Source of the DNA: Elusimicrobia bacterium UBA6262
GTDB taxonomy: Bacteria > CAYTYR01 > UBA6262
Assembly (NCBI GenBank): GCA_002441095.1
Contig: DJVG01000056.1
Span: forward strand, 1 to 52,859
DNA: 52,859 nucleotides
Reading direction: 5' to 3'
Part shown: positions 46,857 through 52,859 of the stretch, piece by piece
Numbering within the stretch: position 1 is the stretch's first letter
Layout of the letters: each line of letters opens with the position of its first letter
Translations under genes and position numbers: made by a program
Notes under the pieces: model-generated
Seen by the model: the letters and a program-made list of their open reading frames with translations, nothing else
What the model was told of the DNA's origin: nothing
Databases searched by the model: none

Positions 46857-47991
46857 ATTCTTCTCCGTTTTCCCCGGACACACTGCGTAAAAAGTGTTTG
46901 ATCAAGTGAGATTCTTTTTCTATCTCTACCAGGAAAGCATCATGCCCATAGGTTGAATCTATCTCGCAATAGGTAGTGTTAACATTGCGCGCCTTCAGCA
47001 GTTTGACTATTTCCTGCGCTTGGTAAGCAGGATAGAGCCAATCAGATTTAAAAGCGATCACTAGGAACCTGATCCCCGGTTTTTTCTTTCTGGGGATCAG
47101 TTTGTCTCCTGAGAGATCGAAATAGTCCATTGCTTTGGTGATATAGAGATAGGAATTAGCGTCGAATCGTTTGACAAAAGTATCACCGCGATATTTCAAA
47201 TAGCCTTCTACCTCAAAATCAGAAGTAAATTTCAGGTTCTTGCTCTTCTCTTTCAGCTTACGCGAGAATTTCTCCTCCATGGAACGGTCACTCATATAGG
47301 TAATATGGCCGATCATCCTGGCTACGGCCAAACCCCGTTCCGGCTGGCCAAAATCATAATAATTGCCGTTTAACCATGCCGGGTCAGCTATTACCGCCTG
47401 CCGGCCGACCTCATCAAAGGCGATCTGCTGGGGAGAGTGTTTTAAGGTCGTGGCGATCGGTATAGCCGAAAGAACGCTCTCAGGGTAAGAAGCTACCCAC
47501 TGCAAAACCTGCATTCCTCCCATTGAACCGCCGATGACGCTCAATAATTTTTTAATGCCCAGATGATCGATCAGGTACTTTTGCACCTTCACCATATCCG
47601 CAACCGTAACTATAGGAAAATCCAAAGCATAAGGCTTCCCGGTTACAGGATTGATGGAAGAAGGCCCGGTACTACCTTTGCAACCGCCAATAATATTGGA
47701 ACAAATAATGAAATACTTTTTAGTATCGAGAGCTTTGTCCGGGCCGATCAGGTCATCCCACCAGCCAGGTTTATCATCTCCCTCATGATACCCGGCCGCG
47801 TGAGCGTCGCCGGAAAAAGCGTGTTCCACTAAAATAGCGTTGCTCTTGTCCTTATTAAGCTGGCCATACGTTTCGTATGCTATTTTGACCGGTCCCAGTT
47901 TTTCACCGGATTCCAATACCAGTTCGTTTGGCGGCGCCGCAAAACTATAATATTTTTTATCGGTTTTCCCGATACTATTTTCCTTACTCAT
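46840..47991 (-). CDS. metX: Homoserine O-acetyltransferase MetX
   Basis: The 383-residue alpha/beta hydrolase makes O-acetylhomoserine. It has the oxyanion/nucleophile segment IGGSMGGMQVLQW, IAYETYGQLN, HAFSGDAHAAG, GCKGSTGPSS, a catalytic Asp in AFKSDWLYP and the final His in YGHDAFL. The ATG at 47991 has AAGGAG; an extension to 48045 runs into a repeat. Its product feeds MetY just upstream on the operon. Some members prefer succinyl-CoA; acetyl-CoA is the default reading. Confidence 0.93.
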   Translation of the reverse strand: MSKENSIGKTDKKYYSFAAPPNELVLESGEKLGPVKIAYETYGQLNKDKSNAILVEHAFSGDAHAAGYHEGDDKPGWWDDLIGPDKALDTKKYFIICSNIIGGCKGSTGPSSINPVTGKPYALDFPIVTVADMVKVQKYLIDHLGIKKLLSVIGGSMGGMQVLQWVASYPESVLSAIPIATTLKHSPQQIAFDEVGRQAVIADPAWLNGNYYDFGQPERGLAVARMIGHITYMSDRSMEEKFSRKLKEKSKNLKFTSDFEVEGYLKYRGDTFVKRFDANSYLYITKAMDYFDLSGDKLIPRKKKPGIRFLVIAFKSDWLYPAYQAQEIVKLLKARNVNTTYCEIDSTYGHDAFLVEIEKESHLIKHFLRSVSGENGEEYEYSI

Positions 47992-48020
47992 TGACCACTC
48001 CTTAGGTCTCGTCCTACGGT

Positions 48021-48167
48021 ATTTGGTGTCGAAGCCCGCTTTCAAACTTCGGTTTTCGGTTGCGGTTACGAGGCCCGAAATTGCCTAGTATTTTATCTGG
48101 CTTCGTATCCGTTCACCGTATACCTAGCATCTAATTCGGGCTTCGTTACCGTACACCGATTACCGAA
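48021..48167. repeat. Four-arm heptamer repeat, CGGT type, at the cysK1 3' end
   Basis: Two arms in one direction (CGGTATTTGGTGTCGAAGCCCG-like at 48018-48040 and TTCGGTTGCGGTTACGAGGCCC-like at 48049-48077) face two inverted arms (GGCTTCGTATCC... and CGGGCTTCGTTACC...). Consensus: CGGT-nnn repeats at 7-bp period ending in ACGAAGCCCG. The last arm encodes the C-terminal residues of CysK1 and its stop. Related to 4782-4858. Confidence 0.7.
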
Positions 48168-49102
48168 TCAGGTACTTGCTCTGCAAACAACCACGTAGAA
48201 AGGTACCTTTCGCCGGTATCCGGCAAGATCACCACAATAGTTTTACCCACAGCTTCAGGACGGTTAGCCACTTGTAATGCTGCCCATAGTGCTGCGCCGC
48301 TGGAGATCCCTGCCAGTATGCCTTCTTCCTTGGCCAACTTACGGGCGGTGATCCCTGCATCTTCATTAGATACCTGGATCACTTCATCGTAAACCTTGGT
48401 GTTCAGTATATTGGGTACGAAGCCGGCACCGATACCCTGGATCTTATGCGGACCTGGCTTGCCGCCGCTTAATATTGGGGAATCTTTAGGTTCTACCGCG
48501 ATTATTTTTACCTGCGGTTTTCTTTTCTTCAGCACTTCTCCCACGCCGGTGATCGTGCCGCCGGTACCAATACCGGAAATAAAGTAATCAACTTTCCCGT
48601 CTGTGTCATTCCAGATCTCTTCAGCTGTGGTTTTCCGGTGAATTTCCGGATTAGCAGTATTATTGAACTGCTGCGGCACAAAACTATTAGGCGTGTTTTT
48701 TGCCAGTTCCTCTGCTTTTTCTACAGCACCGCGCATACCCTTGGCGCCTTCAGTCAACACCAGCTCGGCCCCGAATATTTTCAGCAATTGCCGGCGTTCC
48801 AGGCTCATGGTTTCAGGCATGGTCAGAATGAGCTTATATCCCTTGGCTGCCGCGGCAAAGGCCAAGGCAATGCCGGTATTGCCGCTGGTAGGTTCAATAA
48901 TAACTTTGTTATGATCTAAGACCCCGGCTTTTTCCGCTGCCTCGATCATGGCTATACCAATACGATCCTTGACACTGGATAAAGGATTAAACGATTCCAG
49001 TTTCACCAGTACGGTGGAGGTGCTATTTCTCGCCAACTGGTTTATTCTCACCAGTGGAGTGCGGCCTACAGTCTTGGTTATATCTTCATAAATTCTACTC
49101 AT
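48146..49102 (-). CDS. cysK: Cysteine synthase (O-acetylserine sulfhydrylase), CysK-type
   Basis: The 318-residue PLP enzyme has PLP-Lys in LSSVKDRIG, EPTSGNTGIALAF, GIGTGGTITGVGE and GISSGAALWAA. The natural C-terminus of the family (GERYLSTxLF) is followed here by AEQVPDSVIGVR, which is encoded by an intergenic heptamer repeat that also supplies the stop codon. CAGGAGA precedes the ATG. A second CysK-type gene is at 51311. No cysE is seen. With metY it lets sulfide enter both cysteine and homocysteine. Confidence 0.93.
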   Translation of the reverse strand: MSRIYEDITKTVGRTPLVRINQLARNSTSTVLVKLESFNPLSSVKDRIGIAMIEAAEKAGVLDHNKVIIEPTSGNTGIALAFAAAAKGYKLILTMPETMSLERRQLLKIFGAELVLTEGAKGMRGAVEKAEELAKNTPNSFVPQQFNNTANPEIHRKTTAEEIWNDTDGKVDYFISGIGTGGTITGVGEVLKKRKPQVKIIAVEPKDSPILSGGKPGPHKIQGIGAGFVPNILNTKVYDEVIQVSNEDAGITARKLAKEEGILAGISSGAALWAALQVANRPEAVGKTIVVILPDTGERYLSTWLFAEQVPDSVIGVR

Positions 49103-49133
49103 GTTTATCTCCTGTTTCGAATTTAAATACGTC

Positions 49134-49251
49134 TATCAGTATATCAGGGTATTAGGTTGTGGTAATCAGGTTAACAGGGAATCAGGAACTTCCTGCTATC
49201 CTGATGTCCTGATATCCACTTCCTGGTCTTCTGATTACCTGATATTCTAAC
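49134..49251. repeat. Heptamer-arm inverted repeat, ATCAGG type
   Basis: The left arm (49134-49187) has ATCAGGG, TATTAGG, AATCAGG and TAACAGG words. The right arm (49190-49251) has CCTGAT words in the inverse order. The element ends 3 bases after (on the minus strand begins 3 bases from) the metY stop codon. Confidence 0.75.
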
Positions 49252-49254
49252 TCC

Positions 49255-50547
49255 TTATGCTTTACTTAACGCCTGTTCGATGTCCGCGATAATATCATCT
49301 ATATGTTCCAGCCCTATCGACAACCTGATGAAATCAGGCGTCACGCCGGTAGCCAGCTGCTCCTCAGGAGATAATTGCTGGTGCGTCGTGGTCGCGGGAT
49401 GGATAGCCAGGGACTTGGCATCACCGACATTAGCCAAATGCGAGATCAGTTGCAGGGAATTAATGAATTTTGCCCCTGCTTCCAACCCGCCTTTGATGCC
49501 GAATCCAAGAATCGCACCTGCTCCTTTTGGTAAATACTTCTTAGCTTTGCTTTTTTCCGGACTGGAATCAAGGCCAGGATAATTCACCCAGGAAACTTTG
49601 GGATGCTTTTCCAGGTATTTGGCCACAACTAAAGCATTTTCCGAATGACGGGGCAACCGTAAATGGATGGTTTCTAATCCCTGCAGGAAAAGAAACGAAT
49701 TAAAAGGCGATAATGCTGGCCCGAGATCACGCAGTAAACTTACCCGGGCTTTAATAATGTAAGCAATATTGCCTAATGGCTTTAACGCTTCCACGAAATT
49801 AATCCCGTGATAACTGGGATCCGGCTCTGCGATCAATGGGAACTTGCCATTGGTCCAGTCAAATTTTCCTGAATCTACGATCAATCCTCCCAAAGAAGTA
49901 CCATGCCCGCCGATAAATTTGGTCGCAGAGTAGACAATAATATCTACCCCATGGTCAATAGGCCTTAATATATAAGGAGAGACTGTATTATCCAGGACCA
50001 GTGGTATTCCATTTTTATGAGCTAAAGCAGATAAAGCATCCAGATCAGCTATATCCAATTTCGGATTACCAATCGATTCCGCGTAAATCGCCTTAGTTTT
50101 AGCAGTAATTGCTTTCTGGAATCCAGCCAGGTCATTAGATTTCACGAAATTTACTTTGATGCCCAAACGTTTAAAAGTATAGTGGAACAAATTATATGTG
50201 CCACCGTAAAGATTATCAGCTGATACTATTTCATCTCCAGCCTGGGCAATATTAAGCAAGGCCAGAGTGATAGCTGATTGCCCGCTGGCTACTGCTAATG
50301 CTCCTACGCCACCGTCCAACAAGGCAATTCTCTTTTCCAGGACATCAGTAGTCGGATTCATTAACCTGGTATAAATATTGCCAAACTCCTTTAATCCGAA
50401 TAAGTTCGCCGCATGTTCAGTGTTCTTGAACTGGTACGAAGTCGTCTGGTAAATTGGTACAGCCCTAGAGCCTGTTGTGGGATCAGGCTCCTGCCCTCCA
50501 TGTAAAGCTAATGTTTCTGTTCTCAACTGCGCGTCAATTTTACTCAT
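49255..50547 (-). CDS. metY: O-acetylhomoserine sulfhydrylase MetY
   Basis: The 430-residue PLP enzyme converts O-acetylhomoserine and sulfide to homocysteine. It has LALHGGQEPDPTTGSRAVPI, YTRLMNPTTDVLEKR, ASGQSAITLAL, YGGTYNLFHYTFKR and the PLP-Lys in YSATKFIGGHGTSLGG. The longer central insert with FDWTNGKFP and PDPSYHGINF is typical of MetY and separates it from CGS/CGL enzymes. AAAGGAG precedes the ATG. It lies between an Rrf2 regulator and cysK1. Confidence 0.95.
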   Translation of the reverse strand: MSKIDAQLRTETLALHGGQEPDPTTGSRAVPIYQTTSYQFKNTEHAANLFGLKEFGNIYTRLMNPTTDVLEKRIALLDGGVGALAVASGQSAITLALLNIAQAGDEIVSADNLYGGTYNLFHYTFKRLGIKVNFVKSNDLAGFQKAITAKTKAIYAESIGNPKLDIADLDALSALAHKNGIPLVLDNTVSPYILRPIDHGVDIIVYSATKFIGGHGTSLGGLIVDSGKFDWTNGKFPLIAEPDPSYHGINFVEALKPLGNIAYIIKARVSLLRDLGPALSPFNSFLFLQGLETIHLRLPRHSENALVVAKYLEKHPKVSWVNYPGLDSSPEKSKAKKYLPKGAGAILGFGIKGGLEAGAKFINSLQLISHLANVGDAKSLAIHPATTTHQQLSPEEQLATGVTPDFIRLSIGLEHIDDIIADIEQALSKA

Positions 50548-50615
50548 TGCTATTCTCCTTTGGTTTTTGTTGTTTACTAACCCTACCGACTAAGTAGTGT
50601 TTATATTAAAAAAAA

Positions 50616-51065
50616 CTAAATGTAATACATATCTAGCTTTTTCTTGTTCTTTGTTTCATAATCCCGGCACATATCCGCAAAACTCACCTGGTCAACCACT
50701 CCCTCAGTTAATGACCTTATTTTATTCCAAAGTGGCCTGAAAACACACTTAGTTTCTTCATTACATCGTTTATAACAGCTCTTGCTTACACAAGTGATAG
50801 GAGAAATCGGCCCTTCCATCAGCCGGATAATCTCTCCTAGCTTGATCTTCTTTGGCTCTTTAGCTAAATAATAACCCCCTTTGGCCCCCCGCTGGCTGTT
50901 TAAATACCCAGCCCCTTTCAAAGCAAGCAATATCTGTTCCAAATACTTAATAGGAATATCCTGCCTATCGGCAATCTCCTGGATCCTTACCAAACCCTTA
51001 TTATAATGTAAGGACAGATCCAGGATTGCTTTCAAAGCATAATCACCGCGAAACGATATTTTCAC
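50616..51065 (-). CDS. Rrf2-family regulator, probable CymR-like control of sulfur genes
   Basis: The 149-residue winged-helix protein has MKISFRGDYALKAILDLSL and a wing GAKGGYYL. A Cys-rich segment (ITCVSKSCYKRCNEETKC) has four Cys that could hold an Fe-S cluster; the B. subtilis CymR lacks this. Its position in front of metY, cysK1, metX and behind cysK2 suggests control of cysteine or homocysteine synthesis. The start is GTG with AGAGG. It is the second Rrf2 protein of the window. Confidence 0.88.
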   Translation of the reverse strand: MKISFRGDYALKAILDLSLHYNKGLVRIQEIADRQDIPIKYLEQILLALKGAGYLNSQRGAKGGYYLAKEPKKIKLGEIIRLMEGPISPITCVSKSCYKRCNEETKCVFRPLWNKIRSLTEGVVDQVSFADMCRDYETKNKKKLDMYYI

Positions 51066-51113
51066 TTCTTAATACCTCTCAGTAAATACTACTATCTCTA
51101 TCTACTTAATATA

Positions 51114-51142
51114 CATATACCATACTATCTAAATTCTGTCAA
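51114..51142 (-). promoter_or_regulatory. Promoter of the rrf2-metY sulfur operon
   Basis: TTGACA (51137-51142), 17 bases, TATATG (51114-51119), on the minus strand. Direct AGATAGTA/AGTAGATAG words flank it and may hold Rrf2 sites. Confidence 0.7.
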
Positions 51143-51154
51143 GTACTATTTTAA

Positions 51155-51307
51155 AAACAGTCAAAACAAAGAACAGTAATAACAAAATACAGTTGCCAGT
51201 CAAAGCGAAGAACAGTTAACTCAATATCTGACAAACCGCATTCAATAATAGTTTTGACTGCCTTTTTACTTACTGGCAACTGCTCTTCGTTTTTACTGGC
51301 TCACTTG
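51155..51307. repeat. Heptamer/heterogeneous-arm inverted repeat, AACAGT type
   Basis: The left arm (51155-51222) has words such as GAACAGT, CAGTTGCCAGT and GCGAAGAACAG. The right arm (51250-51307) has the inverse (ACTGGCAACTGCTCTTCG). It begins directly after the cysK2 stop (51311-51313) and ends near the rrf2 promoter. Confidence 0.7.
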
Positions 51308-51310
51308 TGA

Positions 51311-52228
51311 TTACAAGACACTAAGGTACCGTTCGCCGGTGTCCGGCAAAATCGTGACCACTGTTTTTCCTTTTTTTAACTGTTTGGCTATTTGCAGCGC
51401 GGCAAAAACATTGGCTCCAGCCGAGATACCTGCTAATAGCCCCTCTTCTTTGGCCAGTCTGTTGGTCATAGCAAAAGCATCTGCATCAGATACAGTGATT
51501 ATCTCATCCAGTATCTTGGTGTTCATGACCATAGGTATGAATCCTGCTCCTATCCCCTGTATATGATGATGTCCTGGCTCTTTTCCGCTCAATACCGCAC
51601 TGCCCTCCGGCTCAACCGCTATTATTTTAATATCAGCAGAAACCTCTTTCTTCAAGACTTCACCCACACCAGTAAGGGTTCCGCCGGTCCCGACCCCGGC
51701 TACAAAGGCGTCAAACTTGCCTTCTGTGGCTATGATGATCTCTTTGGCCGTTGTTTGCCTGTGTATTTCCGGATTAGCCGGATTATTGAACTGTTGCGGC
51801 ATAAAATACCCGTTTTTTTCTTTTAATTCCATAGCTCTCGTGATTGAACCTTTCATCCCCTCTTCACCCGGAGTCAGTATCACTTCCGCACCATAAAAAG
51901 CCAGCAGCTTACGCCTTTCCACACTCATTGTCTCCGGCATGGTCAGGATCAAATGGTAACCTTTCACCGCCGCTACCAAAGCCAGGCCGACTCCGGTATT
52001 ACCGCTGGTCGGTTCGACAATAGTTCCGCCGGGTTTCAGCAAACCTTTTTTTTCCGCGTCAGAGATCATGGCCAGGCAGATCCGGTCTTTAATACTGCCT
52101 CCGGGATTGAAATATTCTACTTTAACCAGCACTTTAGCATCGTCCGGACCGGGAAGCTTATTCAGTTGTACTAAAGGAGTATCCCCGATCAATCCCAGGA
52201 CATTTTTAGCGATTTCCGGTTTACCCAT
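51311..52228 (-). CDS. cysK: Cysteine synthase (O-acetylserine sulfhydrylase), second CysK-type
   Basis: The 305-residue PLP enzyme has PLP-Lys in GGSIKDRICLAM, EPTSGNTGVGLAL, GVGTGGTLTGVGEVL and GISAGANVFAAL. It ends GERYLSVL, near the expected end. Together with CysK1 and the CBS-type enzyme this is the third fold-type II synthase within 8 kb. GAGGAAT precedes the ATG. It lies 115 bases after the NIL-ferredoxin gene. Whether one of the paralogues uses O-phosphoserine or another substrate cannot be told. Confidence 0.93.
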   Translation of the reverse strand: MGKPEIAKNVLGLIGDTPLVQLNKLPGPDDAKVLVKVEYFNPGGSIKDRICLAMISDAEKKGLLKPGGTIVEPTSGNTGVGLALVAAVKGYHLILTMPETMSVERRKLLAFYGAEVILTPGEEGMKGSITRAMELKEKNGYFMPQQFNNPANPEIHRQTTAKEIIIATEGKFDAFVAGVGTGGTLTGVGEVLKKEVSADIKIIAVEPEGSAVLSGKEPGHHHIQGIGAGFIPMVMNTKILDEIITVSDADAFAMTNRLAKEEGLLAGISAGANVFAALQIAKQLKKGKTVVTILPDTGERYLSVL

Positions 52229-52255
52229 AATTTATTCCTCGCTTCGCTCAGAACT

Positions 52256-52339
52256 GATTACACAGATTTTTAAACACGATTACACCGATTACAAACTTCT
52301 GCTTTATCTGTGTAATCTATTTTATAATCTGTGGAATCG
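52256..52339. repeat. GATTACACAGAT inverted repeat
   Basis: GATTACACAGAT (52256-52267) and two degenerate GATTACA copies face ATCTGTGTAATC (52306-52317) and AATCTGTGGAATC. It begins about 5 bases after the ferredoxin gene stop. Copies of the 13-base word occur at 31120 and 52776-52810. Confidence 0.75.
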
Positions 52340-52343
52340 TTTT

Positions 52344-52757
52344 TTAGTCAAATTTCACTTCCATCGCCTTGACGGGACAGACTTTAACGCACATTTCACA
52401 GGCGATGCAATGATTACTGTTAAAACTGACCTGCCTGGTTTTCTGGTCCAGGGCCAAAGCTGGTGTCGGACAAACTGAAAGACATAAACCGCACTGGGTA
52501 CAACGTTCTTCATTCTTACTGATATTTTGTCCCAGTTGTTCGATAGTCACTCCGGCCTTGGTCAGGAATTCTATACCTTTATTATAATTATCTTTCTGCC
52601 CTTTCAGCTCCAAAGACATGATCCCTTCTTCAGACGGGGTCACCTGGGCCTTGAGAATATTAAACTGCAGATTGTAATCTTTCACCAGATGATAAACAAA
52701 AGGTTTCTCTACTAAATTTTTTGGAAATCTCAATACTACTCTCCTGCAGATAGCCAT
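52344..52757 (-). CDS. NIL-domain 2x[4Fe-4S] ferredoxin
   Basis: The 137-residue protein has an N-terminal NIL domain (about 1-78, RRVVLRFPKNLVEKPFVYHL), also found in methionine-related ABC transporters. Two [4Fe-4S] motifs follow: CTQCGLCLSVCP and CIACEMCVKVCP. In Methanosarcina a NIL-ferredoxin works with a COG1900 protein in homocysteine synthesis from aspartate semialdehyde. The neighbouring cysK/metY/metX genes fit a sulfur role. AAGGAGG precedes the ATG. A COG1900 partner could lie upstream, beyond the window edge. Confidence 0.9.
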   Translation of the reverse strand: MAICRRVVLRFPKNLVEKPFVYHLVKDYNLQFNILKAQVTPSEEGIMSLELKGQKDNYNKGIEFLTKAGVTIEQLGQNISKNEERCTQCGLCLSVCPTPALALDQKTRQVSFNSNHCIACEMCVKVCPVKAMEVKFD

Positions 52758-52775
52758 ATATCCTCCTTACAAGTT

Positions 52776-52810
52776 GATTACACAGATTTCTAAGTGCGAT
52801 TACACAGATT
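52776..52810. repeat. Tandem GATTACACAGATT copies upstream of the ferredoxin gene
   Basis: Two exact 13-base copies at 52776-52788 and 52798-52810 lie 22 bases apart, in the leader of the ferredoxin gene. An inverted partner, if any, lies outside or is lost. Confidence 0.7.
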
Positions 52811-52859
52811 ATAATATATCTTTATTCAATTGTCGGGGCAATTGGTCTTTCTTTTAAGA

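Overview
The window looks like chromosome from an uncultured Gram-negative-type (diderm) bacterium of moderate GC, roughly 45% by eye. The double membrane is inferred from an OprP-like porin, an RND/TolC-type efflux complex and lipoprotein signal peptides. Gene content and the unusual intergenic repeats remind me of candidate-phylum genomes such as Omnitrophota, but that is an impression and not a demonstrated placement. No rRNA, tRNA, CRISPR array or transposase gene was seen, and no gene-free gap exceeds about 300 bases.

Layout. (1) 1-6.7 kb: a partial gene, dusB, a GH94-type phosphorylase, a Gln-rich exported protein, a secreted clan GH-A hydrolase and a Gly-rich RRM protein. (2) 6.8-16.1 kb, all minus strand: a KaiC-like/PPDK-N fusion that looks non-catalytic as a PEP synthase, an AbiE-type toxin-antitoxin pair, a QueG-like Fe-S protein, a lipoprotein, mnmG and a GAF-GAF-ANTAR regulator. 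(3) 16.2-31.1 kb, plus strand: a phosphate-starvation island with a PHP phosphoesterase, PhoB/PhoR, a lone PhoB-like receiver, a phosphate porin, two tandem Pst transporters (pstSCAB and pstSCAB-pstB), PhoU and a small membrane protein, interrupted by minus-strand vapBC. (4) 31.1-34.5 kb, minus strand: rrf2-nifS-nfu-micropeptide-nadA, an Fe-S assembly and NAD cluster. (5) 34.5-43.7 kb, minus strand: a CsoR-controlled copper operon (csoR, cusC, cusB, cusA, a 51-aa membrane peptide downstream of copB, a YHS-cupredoxin). (6) 43.7-52.8 kb, minus strand: sulfur amino acid metabolism (NIL-ferredoxin, two cysK, an Rrf2 regulator, metY, metX, metW, CBS-type and CGL-type enzymes for reverse transsulfuration).

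Three observations stand out. First, three promoters in the phosphate island share four 7-bp half sites at exact 11-bp period followed by 9 bp and a -10 hexamer, which reads as a PhoB box; it precedes the PHP gene, the lone receiver and the porin. Second, the last two PstB ATPases carry complementary lesions: one lost the Q-loop Gln and the H-loop His, the other has an altered signature motif. Together they would build one consensus and one degenerate site, as in asymmetric heterodimeric ABC proteins. Third, many intergenic regions contain arms of tandem 7- or 8-bp repeats arranged as inverted pairs. The words differ from site to site but the architecture is shared, and the elements usually begin at or within a few bases of a stop codon. 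In several genes (mnmG, the first rrf2, cysK1, nifS) the element contains the stop codon or supplies the last codons. Two copies of a 165-bp nested palindrome behave in a similar way. These repeat families may be the least described feature of the window.
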